DNA of 64,000 nt, taken from contig NZ_JBITGZ010000014.1 in NCBI RefSeq assembly GCF_044457565.1, positions 1 through 64,000 of the forward strand, given 5' to 3'. Both the position numbers and the translations under genes were made by a program. The stretch is from Kitasatospora sp044457565. Lineage in GTDB: Bacteria; Actinomycetota; Actinomycetes; Streptomycetales; Streptomycetaceae. Position 1 is the stretch's first letter. Each line of letters starts with the position of its first letter. The notes below the pieces were generated by a model that saw only the letters and a program-made list of their open reading frames with translations, made no database searches and had not been told where the DNA came from. This document shows positions 8,944 through 17,728 of the stretch, one piece after another.

Positions 8944-9783
8944 CTAGCGATCCGGGCGCTCGCCCTTCTCGTAGGCGCGCACGACCACCTCGGTCGGCCC
9001 GTCCATCACCAGCTCACCGTGCTCGATCCAGATCGTCCGCTCGCAGGTCTCGCGGATCGAGGCGTTGTCGTGGCTGACCAGGAAGACCGTACCGGCCTCC
9101 TTGCGCAGCTCGTTGATCCGGGCCTTGCTGCGCTTCTGGAACGCCTGGTCACCGGTGGCCAGCGCCTCGTCGATCAGCAGCACGTCGTGACGCTTGGCCG
9201 CCGCGATGGAGAACCGCAGGCGGGCACCCATACCGGAGGAGTACGTGCGCATCGGCAGCGAGATGAAGTCACCCTTCTCGTTGATGCCCGAGAATTCCAC
9301 GATGTCCTGGTAGCGACGCTTCACCTCGGACGGGGTCATGCCCATGGCCAGGCAGCCCAGCACGACGTTGCGCTCGCCGGTCAGCTCGTTCATCAGCGCG
9401 GCGTTGACGCCCAGCAGCGAGGGCTGGCCGTTGGTGTAGATGGCACCGCTCTCGGTCGGCAGCAGGCCCGCGATGGCGGCCAGCATCGTCGACTTGCCGG
9501 AGCCGTTGGAGCCGATCAGGCCGACGGCCTCACCCTTGTACGCCGTGAAGCTGACGCCGCGCACGGCGTGCACCTCGCGGACGCCGGCCGCGCGCTTGCG
9601 GCTGATGATCCGGCTCAGCGCGGAGGTGGCACTGCCCTTGCCCGAGCCGGCGCCGTGCACGCGGTAGACGATGTGCACGTCGTCCGCGATGACGGTGGGG
9701 ATCCGGGCGACGTTGTCGGCGGGCTTGCTGAGCTGCACGTCGGACTCAGCCTTTCGGGTCCTGGTACCTGCGATGTCAGCCAC
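8944..9783 (-). CDS. ABC-2 exporter ATP-binding protein, TagH/Wzt-like
   Basis: 279 residues from GTG 9783, which overlaps the permease stop by 8 bases and has GAGGAGGAG upstream. Powers export of a lipid-linked cell-surface glycan or teichoic-like polymer. Walker A is GSNGSGKST (about 91-99), the signature is YSSGMGARLRF, and Walker B is VLLIDEA followed by a switch His in VSHDN. The absence of a long C-terminal carbohydrate-binding domain is more like TagH/RfbE short forms than full Wzt. The polymer is not known. Confidence 0.9.
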   Translation of the reverse strand: MADIAGTRTRKAESDVQLSKPADNVARIPTVIADDVHIVYRVHGAGSGKGSATSALSRIISRKRAAGVREVHAVRGVSFTAYKGEAVGLIGSNGSGKSTMLAAIAGLLPTESGAIYTNGQPSLLGVNAALMNELTGERNVVLGCLAMGMTPSEVKRRYQDIVEFSGINEKGDFISLPMRTYSSGMGARLRFSIAAAKRHDVLLIDEALATGDQAFQKRSKARINELRKEAGTVFLVSHDNASIRETCERTIWIEHGELVMDGPTEVVVRAYEKGERPDR

Positions 9784-10711
9784 GGCCGTACTCCTCCTCA
9801 GCCTTCCAGAAGAAGACATAACCCAGGACGAACATACCGACTGCCCACGCGAGCCCGTACTCCCAGAGGTGATCGGGATACGTCTGGTAGTTCTCCGTGT
9901 GCTTGTTGTAGATCACCGGTGCCATCGCGTGGCGGACGAGGTCCATGTACACCGACGCCGGGTTGATCGTCATAAGAGTCTGGATCCACGGTGCCCACTG
10001 GCTGATGTGGTCCTGGATGCTGTACATCACGCCGGACAGGTACAGCCAGGCGCGCATCACGAAGGGCACCAGCTGGGAGATGTCGCTGGTCTTCGCCCCG
10101 ATCCGGGCCATCACCAGGGCCAGGCCGGTGTTGAACATGCACTGCAGGACCAGCGCGGGCGCCACCAGCAGCCACGTGCGGCCCGGCTCGACACCGTTGG
10201 CGAGGACCACCACGACGAGCACGACCATCGAGATCAGCAGCTGCTGGAGCTGGATCACGGTGAACGCGATCGGCATCGAGGCGCGGGGGAAGTGCAGCGC
10301 CCTGATCAGGCCGAGGTTGTCCGCGATGGCCCGGGTACCGGACTGCACCGCACTCTGCGTGAACTGGAAGATGAAGACGCCGATGCAGAGCCAGGCGACG
10401 TAGTGCGGGATCTGGTCCTTGGTCGACAGGATCACGCCGAAGACGAGGTAGAACACCGCGCAGTTCAGCAGCGGCGTCACCACCTGCCACACCTGGCCGA
10501 GCTTCGCGTCCGTGTACTGCGCCACCAGGCGCGCGGTCGCGAAGGCCCAGATGAAGTGGCGCCGGCCCCAGAGCTGCTTGGTGTAGGCGATCAGCCCAGG
10601 GCGTCTGCCGCTCACCGACAGTCCGTACTTGTCCGCAAGCTGCTTCGGGGTCAGTCCCGCGTCCGCCCCCCTAGGGGCTGAGAGGCTGACGGGTTCACTC
10701 ACTGTCGACAC
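9776..10711 (-). CDS. ABC-2 exporter permease, TagG/Wzm-like
   Basis: 311 residues. Integral membrane partner of the downstream ATPase with about six hydrophobic segments (for example CAVFYLVFGVIL, SMVVLVVVVLAN, YGLAWAVGMFVLGYVFF). The start is GTG at 10711 after GAAGGACGAAT; a much longer upstream frame overlaps another gene and is rejected. A cytoplasmic N-terminus of about 60 residues precedes the first membrane segment. It lies 128 bases after the glycosyltransferase gene. Confidence 0.88.
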   Translation of the reverse strand: MSTVSEPVSLSAPRGADAGLTPKQLADKYGLSVSGRRPGLIAYTKQLWGRRHFIWAFATARLVAQYTDAKLGQVWQVVTPLLNCAVFYLVFGVILSTKDQIPHYVAWLCIGVFIFQFTQSAVQSGTRAIADNLGLIRALHFPRASMPIAFTVIQLQQLLISMVVLVVVVLANGVEPGRTWLLVAPALVLQCMFNTGLALVMARIGAKTSDISQLVPFVMRAWLYLSGVMYSIQDHISQWAPWIQTLMTINPASVYMDLVRHAMAPVIYNKHTENYQTYPDHLWEYGLAWAVGMFVLGYVFFWKAEEEYGRG

Positions 10712-10839
10712 ATTCGTCCTTCGCGGGGATCGGGAGTCGGCCGGACGGCAGTCGGGGGGATGCCTGCCGTTCGGCGATGGAGATCCACAGGGATCACTTG
10801 GGGGTACCCGGCCGGCGGTGCAGTCGCCGACCGGTGCGA

Positions 10840-11751
10840 TCAAACGACCGGAGGTCTTCCCAACCTGGTCAATCGCCATACGGTACGCCATCGCATGGGT
10901 CGTCGCTCGCCGCAGGGCTCGCGCCAGCCCGCCCGGAACCCGCCCCACCAGGCCTTCAGTGCCTCCGGGGAGGGACGGCGGGCCAGCGTGAGCAGGAACC
11001 AGACTCCTGGATAGAGAGGCACGAACGGGGCCGGAAGGTTCCGTCGTGCGAGCCAGACCCTGTTCCGGGCGATGTTGTGGAAGTACGAGGCGTGCCGTGC
11101 GGGCGAGGTGGTGGGGTGGTGAAGCACCACGTCGGCCCGGTAGTCGATGGACCAGCCGGCGTCCAGGGCGCGCCAGGCGAGGTCGGTCTCCTCGTGGGCG
11201 TAGAAGAACTCGGCGGGCAGCTGCCCGGCCTGCTCGAACACCCGGCAGCGGACGGCGCTCGCGCCGCCGAGGAAAGTCGTCACCCGCGAGGAGCGCAGCG
11301 GGTCGCTGGCGCGCAGCCGGGGTACGTGTCGGCGCTGGGTGACACCCGTCTCGGGGTCGGCGATCCGGAAGGCGACGATGCCGAGCCCGGGGTCGGCCGT
11401 GAAGGCCTCCCGCAGCAGCCGGGCGGAGTCCTTGCCCGGCAGCAGGCCGTCGTCGTCCAGGAAGAGTATGGCGTCGACGTCCCGGCCGTCCTCGCCGAAC
11501 AGCTCGATGCCGACGTTGCGTCCGCCGGGGATGCCCACGTTCTCCGGCAGCTCGACGCTGCGCACGCCCTCGGGCAGCGGTGGCAGCGGCGCGCCCTGGC
11601 CGACCACGGCGAGCTCCACCGCCGGGCCCTCCTGGCTCGTCACCGAGTCGATCAGCGCGGCCAGCTCGGCCGGGCGGTTGCCCATCGTGATGATCACGGC
11701 ACCGAGGCGGAAGTCCTCGGGGCGGGCCGCGCCGGCGGCGGGGGCGCTCAT
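10840..11751 (-). CDS. GT2-family glycosyltransferase
   Basis: 303 residues. A GT-A fold enzyme with the nucleotide-sugar region GAVIITMGNR near the start, ENVGIPGGRNVG, and a metal-binding LFLDDDG. A later ETDLAWRA corresponds to the ED/acceptor motif of rhamnosyl/galactofuranosyl-like transferases. The ATG overlaps the CDP-alcohol transferase stop (ATGA). Context suggests it glycosylates the exported polymer; donor and acceptor are unknown. Confidence 0.85.
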   Translation of the reverse strand: MSAPAAGAARPEDFRLGAVIITMGNRPAELAALIDSVTSQEGPAVELAVVGQGAPLPPLPEGVRSVELPENVGIPGGRNVGIELFGEDGRDVDAILFLDDDGLLPGKDSARLLREAFTADPGLGIVAFRIADPETGVTQRRHVPRLRASDPLRSSRVTTFLGGASAVRCRVFEQAGQLPAEFFYAHEETDLAWRALDAGWSIDYRADVVLHHPTTSPARHASYFHNIARNRVWLARRNLPAPFVPLYPGVWFLLTLARRPSPEALKAWWGGFRAGWREPCGERRPMRWRTVWRLTRLGRPPVV

Positions 11752-12626
11752 CGCAGCCTGCTGGACAGGACGATGCTGAGCAGGTGCAGGACGGTCTGCA
11801 GCATGGCGATGGCGGCCAGCACGACGACCGCGAGCCGGGTGAAGAACAGCCCGCCGTGCACGGCGTCGGCGATCCCGGCGGCCAGGATGAACAGCGAGGC
11901 CTCGACCGCGCCGACCAGCCGGTGGAACTTGAGGAACGCGGCGGCCTTACGGGCCTTGGCGACACCGCTGGAGCGCGGCACCGCGGCGCTGTCCTCGACG
12001 GCGGTCAACCCGCTGCGGGCCCGGGCGACGTCCACCAGGTCGGTCTCGGACTTGATCAGGATCGCGCCGAGGGCGGCCAGCGTGCCGAGGAAGGCCCACT
12101 CCCAGTGCGAGGCCGAGCCCTGGCGGTGCAGCAGGTCCGTGGCGCGCAGGCCGAGGCCGGTGAGCAGCGCCGCCTCGGACATGTAGTGACCGACCCGGTC
12201 GAGGTAGACCCCGGTGAGCGAGGTCTGCCGGCGCCAGCGGGCCACCTCGCCGTCCACGCAGTCGAGCAGCAGGTAGACCTGGATCAGCAGGGCCCCGAGG
12301 ACGGCGCCGGCGAGGCCGGGGACGACCAGGGCCGCTCCCGCCAGGATGCCGGTGAACATCATCAGATAGGTGAGCCCGTTGGGCGTGATGAAGGTGACCG
12401 GGGCCAGGATCCGGGTGATCCGCAGCGAGATGCTGCGCATGTAGAGGCGGCCCGCCCAGTGCTCCGCGCTGCGGCGCTGGAGCATCCCCTCAGGGTGGAT
12501 GACGGCGCGCAGCTCCTCGATCGAGGGCCGCACCGTGAAGTCGATCGCGGGGCGCTCGGCGGAGCCGCCGGCCTGGGGGTCGGCGGGGCCGCCGGCGGGG
12601 CGGTCAGCTGTTGACGGCTTGGACAT
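11748..12626 (-). CDS. CDP-alcohol phosphotransferase family membrane enzyme
   Basis: 292 residues from ATG 12626, overlapping the preceding gene by 23 bases. Transfers a phospho-alcohol from a CDP donor. The family motif is D122-x2-D125-G126-x2-A129-R130, then G139-x3-D143. The position that normally holds the last Asp is His147 (LDRVGHY). Several membrane segments follow (VTFITPNGLTYLMMFTGILAG, VLGALLIQVYLLL, and C-terminal helices). No good ribosome site is visible at 12626, so coupling through the overlap is likely. The substrate is unknown; neighbours suggest a CDP-glycerol-like donor. Confidence 0.85.
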   Translation of the reverse strand: MSKPSTADRPAGGPADPQAGGSAERPAIDFTVRPSIEELRAVIHPEGMLQRRSAEHWAGRLYMRSISLRITRILAPVTFITPNGLTYLMMFTGILAGAALVVPGLAGAVLGALLIQVYLLLDCVDGEVARWRRQTSLTGVYLDRVGHYMSEAALLTGLGLRATDLLHRQGSASHWEWAFLGTLAALGAILIKSETDLVDVARARSGLTAVEDSAAVPRSSGVAKARKAAAFLKFHRLVGAVEASLFILAAGIADAVHGGLFFTRLAVVVLAAIAMLQTVLHLLSIVLSSRLR

Positions 12627-13665
12627 AGTCGGCGTACGCGTCCCTGATGGCTGATGGGGAGAGGTCGAGGTGCTCAAGGATGGTGAAGCGGCCCGGGCGG
12701 GTGTTCGGAGCGTAGTGCACCGCCTCGGTGAACTCCGCCTCGGTGAAGCCGATCTGAGCGGCGGTCACCGGCAGCCCGTGACGCGCCAGGCGCTCCACGA
12801 TCAGACCGGTCAGCTCGCGCTCGCCCCGCAGGTAGCTGGCGAAGGCGGCCCCGAGGCCGACCTGCTCACCGTGCTGGGCGGACCGCTTGGGATACAGCAC
12901 GTCCAGGGCATGCGAGATCTCGTGGCAGGCGCCCGACGAGGGCCGGGTGCTGCCTGCGATATTCATCGCGATGCCGGACAGTACCAGTGCTTCCGACAGC
13001 GCCGTAAGCAGGTCCTGGTCCTTCAGACCGCCCGGGTGGCGCAGCAGGTTCTCGCCGGCCGAGCGGGCCATCGCGACGGCCAGTCCGTCCACCGGTTCGC
13101 CCGTGACGCGGTGGGAGAGTTCCCAGTCCGCGCAGGCCGAGATGTTGGAGATGACGTCGCCGATGCCGGACGCCACGAAGCGCGGCGGGGCCTGGCGGAT
13201 CACATCGAGGTCGACCACGATGCCGATCGGGCTGGGCACCCCGTAGGAGCCCCGCCCGGCGTCGTTGTCCAGGATCGACACGGGCGAGCAGATGCCGTCG
13301 TGCGCGAGGTTGGTGGCGACCGCGACGAGCGGCAGGCCGACCCGGGCGGCGGCGTACTTGGCCGCGTCGATGATCTTACCGCCGCCGAGGCCGACGATGG
13401 CGTCGTAGTGTCCGGCCCGCATCGCGTCCGCCAGGCGCACCGCGCTGTCCAGGCTGCCGTCGTCGACGTTGTACCAGTCGGCGCCGGGCAGGGCCGGCTC
13501 CAGCCGCTCGCGCAGCACCGCACCCGAGCCGTTGCTGATCGCCACCGCGACCCGGCCCGAGGCGGAGAGCCGCTGGTCGGCCAGGATGCCGGCCAGCGAG
13601 TCCAGCGCCCCGGGGCGGATCTCGACGAAGACCGGGGACGGCACCAGCCGGGTCAGTACTGGCAC
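12604..13665 (-). CDS. sn-glycerol-1-phosphate dehydrogenase-like enzyme (iron-containing ADH / AraM group)
   Basis: 353 residues from GTG 13665, overlapping the nucleotidyltransferase gene by 13 bases with GGGAGA upstream. The NAD-binding GGGKIID (94-100), ATNLAHDGICSPVS (from 117) and a metal-binding HEISHAL match glycerol-1-phosphate dehydrogenases and related dehydroquinate-synthase-fold enzymes. Likely reduces dihydroxyacetone phosphate or a similar ketose phosphate. With the adjacent nucleotidyltransferase and CDP-alcohol phosphotransferase it would complete a route to a nucleotide-activated polyol. The exact substrate is inference. Confidence 0.8.
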   Translation of the reverse strand: MPVLTRLVPSPVFVEIRPGALDSLAGILADQRLSASGRVAVAISNGSGAVLRERLEPALPGADWYNVDDGSLDSAVRLADAMRAGHYDAIVGLGGGKIIDAAKYAAARVGLPLVAVATNLAHDGICSPVSILDNDAGRGSYGVPSPIGIVVDLDVIRQAPPRFVASGIGDVISNISACADWELSHRVTGEPVDGLAVAMARSAGENLLRHPGGLKDQDLLTALSEALVLSGIAMNIAGSTRPSSGACHEISHALDVLYPKRSAQHGEQVGLGAAFASYLRGERELTGLIVERLARHGLPVTAAQIGFTEAEFTEAVHYAPNTRPGRFTILEHLDLSPSAIRDAYADYVQAVNS

Positions 13666-14408
13666 GCGATCTCCCGCGCCTTGGCCAGGTCGTCGTGGTT
13701 GTCGACCTCGACCCAGGACACCTCGCCGATCGGCTGGACGTCGATCCGCAGGCCGCGGTCGACCATCTCCTGGTAGCCGTCCTCGTAGTACAGCTGGGGG
13801 TCGCGCTCGAAGGTGGCGCGCAGCGCGTCGCTGAGGTCCTCGGCGGCGGAGGGATTGATCACGGTGACACCGATGTACTCGCCGCTGGCCTCGGCCGGCT
13901 CCATCAGCTTGGTGATCCGGCGCATCCCGGCGGCCGGGTCGACGACGACCTTCATCTCCTCGTCGGCGAGCTTCTTCACCGTGTCGAGGGCGAGCAGGAT
14001 GCCGGGGGCGCGGCCCTGGCTGATCAGCCGGTCGTTGCCGTCCAGCATGGTGCGCTGCACGGAGGCCGGGTGGACGGTGTCGCCGTTGGCGAGCAGCAGG
14101 CCCTCGGCGAAGAGCTCGCGGGCGCACCAGAGGGAGTAGGCGTTGTTCCACTCCTCGGCCTTGTCGTTCTCGACCAGGGTGAGCTTGACGCCGTACTTCT
14201 GCTCCAGGGCGTTCTTGCGGTCGTACACCGCCTCCTTGCGGTAGCCCACCACGATGGCGGCCTCCCGCAGGCCGACCTCGGCGAAGTTGCCGAGGGTCAG
14301 GTCCAGGACGGTCCGCTCCCCGTCGACCGGCACCAGCGCCTTGGGCAGGGTGTCGGTGTACGGGCGCAACCGGCGGCCGGCGCCGGCTGCCAGAACGAGG
14401 CCGATCAT
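13653..14408 (-). CDS. sugar/polyol-phosphate nucleotidyltransferase
   Basis: 251 residues, starting at ATG 14408 with AGGAGA six bases upstream. The nucleotide-binding signature LAAGAGRRLRPYTDTLPKAL sits at the N-terminus, and ANGDTVHP and EVDNHDD supply metal-binding aspartates. Family members are often annotated as phosphocholine cytidylyltransferase. First gene of a five-enzyme/exporter run, so it probably activates the building block of the exported polymer with CTP. Base preference cannot be read from sequence. Confidence 0.82.
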   Translation of the reverse strand: MIGLVLAAGAGRRLRPYTDTLPKALVPVDGERTVLDLTLGNFAEVGLREAAIVVGYRKEAVYDRKNALEQKYGVKLTLVENDKAEEWNNAYSLWCARELFAEGLLLANGDTVHPASVQRTMLDGNDRLISQGRAPGILLALDTVKKLADEEMKVVVDPAAGMRRITKLMEPAEASGEYIGVTVINPSAAEDLSDALRATFERDPQLYYEDGYQEMVDRGLRIDVQPIGEVSWVEVDNHDDLAKAREIACQY

Positions 14409-14735
14409 GCGGTGTCTCCTGATCCGTGGTGTTCTGGTGGTCTGCCGCTGAGCCGCGCTCGCCCCCGTGGCGCTGCCCCCGCGCACGCGGTACACGGTGT
14501 CCTAGTGATGGTAGGCGACCGCGACGACCAGCCCGAACGCGGCCGGGGCCCCCGGACGCCGGGCCCGCGCCGATCTGGCCGGAACATGTCCGAAGAGGGG
14601 CGGGTACCTGCACGAATCGAACACATTTGGCATTTCGGTGGGCAGTATCCGCCCCATCTGTGTTTCGGTCCGTAGGCATCCCCACCGATGCGGCAGACTG
14701 GGGGCGACGCCACCGGTGCTCCCGAAAGAGGCCTC
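14409..14735. promoter_or_regulatory. divergent promoter region between the nucleotidyltransferase gene and idi
   Basis: 327 bases with no supported gene. Both flanking genes point away, so two promoters must lie here. I see no convincing -35/-10 pair or long palindrome. A less GC-rich stretch around 14605-14650 (with ACACATTTGGCATTTCGG) is the most promoter-like part. Confidence 0.5.
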
Positions 14736-15377
14736 ATGCCCCAGAGTCTCCCGACCAACCCAACGCACTTCACCTCGGAGATCGACACCGGACTCGACGT
14801 CGAGAGCGACGTGGCCAACCCGGCCGGCGAGCTCGCCGACCCGGAGATCCTCCTGGAACTCGTCGACGACGAGGGCGTGACGATCGGGACGGCCGAGAAG
14901 CTCTGGGCGCACCAGCAGCCGGGCCGACTGCACCGCGCGTTCTCCGTGTTCCTGTTCGACCGCCAGGGCCGGCTGCTGCTCCAGCGCCGGGCGCTCGGCA
15001 AGTACCACTCCCCCGGGGTCTGGTCCAACACCTGCTGCGGCCACCCCTACCCCGACGAGCCGCCCTTCGTCGCCGCCGCGCGCCGCACCGCCGAGGAGCT
15101 GGGTGTGGCGCCCGCGCTCCTCTGCGAGGCCGGCACCGTGCGGTACGACCTGCCGGACGAGGCGTCGGGGCTGATCGAGCGCGAGTGGAACCACCTGTTC
15201 GTGGGTCTGGTCACCGATCCGGTGCGGCCCAACCCGGACGAGGTGGACGACTTCGCGTTCGTCACCGCGCAGGAGCTGAAGACGCTGGAGGCCGAGCGGC
15301 CGTTCTCGGTGTGGTTCCGGACGGTCTTCGAGGCCGCGCTGCCGGGTATCCGCGAGATCGCCGGGCGGGACTGGTAG
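14736..15377 (+). CDS. idi: isopentenyl-diphosphate delta-isomerase, type 1
   Basis: 213 residues. Interconverts IPP and DMAPP, balancing the precursors for hopanoid and quinone synthesis. The Nudix-like fold has the catalytic cysteine in NTCCGHP (C101), the catalytic glutamate in EREWNHLF (E150) and the Nudix-type AARRTAEELG. Start 14736 (MPQSLP) has GAGG upstream. The first about 40 residues are a variable extension. It is transcribed away from the polymer genes. Confidence 0.93.
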   Translation: MPQSLPTNPTHFTSEIDTGLDVESDVANPAGELADPEILLELVDDEGVTIGTAEKLWAHQQPGRLHRAFSVFLFDRQGRLLLQRRALGKYHSPGVWSNTCCGHPYPDEPPFVAAARRTAEELGVAPALLCEAGTVRYDLPDEASGLIEREWNHLFVGLVTDPVRPNPDEVDDFAFVTAQELKTLEAERPFSVWFRTVFEAALPGIREIAGRDW

Positions 15378-15474
15378 GCGATAGGCCCCACCCCCGCCGC
15401 ATCGGTCCGATCCGGTCCGGCGCGTGTGTGCGCGGGGGGCGGCGGGTACCCCTTCGGGCAGCGCGCCGGGTCGG

Positions 15475-16194
15475 CTAGCCGTGATGCCGGATGCTCGGGG
15501 CGGGGGCGGCGAGGCCGACGACACCCCCGGCACTCCCGTGACTACCGGCGCCCGTGCCGTCGATGCCCGTGTCGTCGGTGCCGTCCCCGGTGGAGGACGG
15601 AATGGGCAGTGAGGCCCAGACCACCTTGCCGCCCTCCCCGGTGCGCTCCACGTCACAGATCCCGCCCGCCTGCAGCGTCACGCTCTTCACCAGCAACAGC
15701 CCACGCCCGCCGAGCTGCCCGAGATCGCTCTGCAGCGCCTTCGGCCGGTACGGGTGGCCGTCCTCCACCGAGACCCGCACCCAGCCGCCGGCGATCGCCA
15801 GCTCGGTGGTGACCTGCGGAGTGAGCACCGCCGCGTGCGTCACCGCGTTGCTCACCAGCTCCGAGACGATCAGCAGCAGGTCGTCGATCAGCTCCTGGTA
15901 CCGCACCCCGCTCATCCCCTGCGCCAGCAACCTGTCCCGTACGGCATGCCGGGTGCGCGGCACCGAGCACTCCTGCGCCAGCACCGAGATCCGCCAGACA
16001 CCCTCGACGGGGCCGGCCGGCCCGGTGCCCGGCCGTCTCGTCACGGGTTCGACCGCCCCGCTGATCTGCTCCACGTCGAGCCGCCCTTCATGCTGAGAGC
16101 GGGAGGCGTCACCGGCTGCCGCCGACGTCGGGAATCCGGCACTCCGCTCAAGGCTCCCTTGGTCCACAGAGGCTAGGAGAGCCGGGGTGGACAC
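15475..16194 (-). CDS. RsbW-like serine kinase / ATP-binding regulator
   Basis: 239 residues. A histidine-kinase-type ATPase domain with the N-box ELVSNAVTHA and the G-box GGRGLLLV, of the kind that phosphorylates anti-sigma antagonists or acts as a stand-alone signalling ATPase in Streptomyces. The N-terminal 70 and C-terminal 45 residues are low complexity (Gly/Thr/Asp-rich tail). The GTG start at 16194 has no clear ribosome site, so the true start may be further in. No partner sigma gene is adjacent. Confidence 0.75.
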   Translation of the reverse strand: MSTPALLASVDQGSLERSAGFPTSAAAGDASRSQHEGRLDVEQISGAVEPVTRRPGTGPAGPVEGVWRISVLAQECSVPRTRHAVRDRLLAQGMSGVRYQELIDDLLLIVSELVSNAVTHAAVLTPQVTTELAIAGGWVRVSVEDGHPYRPKALQSDLGQLGGRGLLLVKSVTLQAGGICDVERTGEGGKVVWASLPIPSSTGDGTDDTGIDGTGAGSHGSAGGVVGLAAPAPSIRHHG

Positions 16195-16507
16195 CGGGGC
16201 AGCGTCGACAAGTTGTCCGTGTCGGACCGCTTGCGCCCGGCCTTGACCGGCCCGCGCTCCGCATCTGGGCGGAAATATTCGCCGTACACCACCGGATCGT
16301 TCATCCGGTGGCCGGATTCCCCTCTCCCGCCGCCCCGATTGCCCGGCTTGCCCGGCTACGCACTACCGACTCCCCCATCACCCCCCGCGCCCACGGACCA
16401 CCGCCCGCCCGGACCGCAGAAACGCAGGTGAGAAGCACTCCAGAACCCTGGTAATGTTCTCTCTGTCGCCGAGGGGACAGCAGGAAGAACCCCGAAGCAC
16501 ACACCCT
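16195..16507. other. intergenic region upstream of tRNA-Leu and of the RsbW-like gene
   Basis: 313 bases without a supported gene. It must hold the minus-strand promoter for the ATPase gene and the tRNA promoter. TAATGT at 16452-16457 is a plausible -10 for the tRNA with a weak upstream partner. Otherwise nothing is seen. Confidence 0.4.
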
Positions 16508-16595
16508 GTCCGGGTGGCGGAATGGCAGACGCGCTAGCTTGAGGTGCTAGTGCCCTTTATCGGGCGTGGGGGTTCAAGTCCCCCCTCGGACACCA
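16508..16595 (+). tRNA. tRNA-Leu, anticodon GAG
   Basis: An 88-base class II tRNA with an encoded CCA end. The acceptor stem is GTCCGGG paired with CTCGGAC (one G-T pair). The anticodon stem CTAGC/GCTAG encloses TTGAGGT with GAG at 16541-16543. A variable arm (TGCCCTTTATCGGGC) and a T-loop GTTCAAG with stem GGGGG/CCCCC complete the cloverleaf. Confidence 0.97.
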
Positions 16596-16601
16596 CTTCA
16601 G

Positions 16602-16635
16602 ATCCCCGCGAGGCTCGCAAGAGCCCCGCGGGGAT
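16602..16635 (+). terminator. hairpin terminator after tRNA-Leu
   Basis: A 9-bp stem (ATCCCCGCG with CGCGGGGAT), one A/C mismatch, then an inner GGCTC/GAGCC stem capped by a GCAA tetraloop. T-rich bases follow (TCGTCGTTT). It starts seven bases after the tRNA. Confidence 0.88.
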
Positions 16636-16800
16636 TCGTCGTTTCCGGCACCGCCGCCCGCCGGGTCCGCGCATCGGCCGGCGCGTCGGGCCGAGCCCAC
16701 GGGCGCCACGGCCGACAGACCCGGGAGATCTGAAGGAGCACCGTCCCCCCGGGCAGACCGAGACGCGCGGCCACCGCTGAGAGGGTCATCCCGGTGGGGG

Positions 16801-17271
16801 GTGGGGGTGGCTATCTTGGGGGGCGTGGGTTCGTATCCTCCGGCGCGGCATCTGTTGCGGGCCAAGGACCTCGCTGACGCCCGGTATGCCGAGGCGCTCA
16901 CGGTCGCCGAGCTCGCGGCGGCGGCCGGGCTGTCCCGCGCGCACTTCAGCCGTGAGTTCCGGCGGGCGTTCGGGGAGTCACCGCACGTGTACCTGCTGAC
17001 CCGACGGCTGGAGCGGGCGGCCACGCTGCTGCGGATGACCGACCGGCCGATCGCCACCGTCTGCTTCGACGTCGGGCTGAACAGCCTGGGGTCGTTCACC
17101 ACCAGCTTCACCCGGATGTACGGACTGACGCCCGCCGCGTACCGGGCCGCGTTCCCGCCCGCCGCCGCGCACGCGGTCATCCCCGGCTGCGTGCAGCGCG
17201 CCTACGGGCGGCCGCAACACCGCACGTTTCGAGAAGACGGCGCCGAGGGCCCCGGAATAGCGTGGCGGTAG
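16801..17271 (+). CDS. small AraC-family transcriptional regulator (HTH only)
   Basis: 156 residues at most. Two helix-turn-helix motifs are visible: VAELAAAAGLSRAHFSREFR and IATVCFDVGLNSLGSFTTSF. There is no N-terminal sensor domain, so it is a compact HTH_18 regulator. GTG codons at 16801, 16807 and 16825 could each start it; the last follows a GGGGGG stretch. It lies 37 bases before a VOC-family gene in the same direction. Such pairs are common in Streptomyces, and the regulator may control its neighbour. Confidence 0.75.
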   Translation: MGVAILGGVGSYPPARHLLRAKDLADARYAEALTVAELAAAAGLSRAHFSREFRRAFGESPHVYLLTRRLERAATLLRMTDRPIATVCFDVGLNSLGSFTTSFTRMYGLTPAAYRAAFPPAAAHAVIPGCVQRAYGRPQHRTFREDGAEGPGIAWR

Positions 17272-17308
17272 CCCCGAAGGCAGAAGGAACGCGTACCGGG
17301 AGGATCCG

Positions 17309-17728
17309 ATGATCAGAATCGCCACCGCGCAGCTCTGGGTTCACGACCAGGACGAGGCGCTCGCCTTCTACACCAAGAGCGTCGGGATGGAGGTCAAGTC
17401 CGACGTCACCCTCCCCGAGATGGGGAACTTCCGCTGGCTGACCGTCGGCCCGGCCGGGCAGGAGGATGTGGCCATCGTGCTGATGGCGATCCCCGGCCCC
17501 CCGGTGTTCGACGCCGAGACCCAGTCGCAGGTCGAGCAGCTGACCGCGAAGGGCGCGGCCGGCACCGTCTTCCTGACCACCGACGACTGCGACGCCGCCT
17601 ACGCGGAGCTCTCGGGACGTGGCGTCGAGTTCAACGAGAAGCCGACCGACCGGCCGTACGGCCGCGACTGCGGGTTCCGGGACCCGTCCGGTAACAACAT
17701 CCGGCTCACCGAGCTCCGGGACATGTGA
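17309..17728 (+). CDS. VOC/glyoxalase-fold protein
   Basis: 139 residues with the paired beta-alpha-beta-beta-beta modules of the vicinal oxygen chelate family. Metal-ligand positions near H12 (QLWVHDQDEALAFY) and the final glutamate region (DPSGNNIRLTEL) look intact. The start has GGGAGGATCC upstream. Substrate unknown; antibiotic-resistance-like and glyoxalase-like members share this layout. Its 3' end overlaps the antisense end of the tetR relic. Confidence 0.82.
   Translation: MIRIATAQLWVHDQDEALAFYTKSVGMEVKSDVTLPEMGNFRWLTVGPAGQEDVAIVLMAIPGPPVFDAETQSQVEQLTAKGAAGTVFLTTDDCDAAYAELSGRGVEFNEKPTDRPYGRDCGFRDPSGNNIRLTELRDM

Noticed and set aside
4050..13665. Archaeal-type ether lipid route (polyprenyl diphosphate synthase plus glycerol-1-phosphate dehydrogenase).
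   Set aside because: No geranylgeranylglyceryl phosphate synthase is present and the two genes are in different operons; the dehydrogenase overlaps polymer genes instead.
15378..15474. CCCGCCGC...GCGGCGGG pairing between idi and the RsbW-like gene as terminator.
   Set aside because: Only 8 bp with a 38-base loop; too weak to list as a feature.
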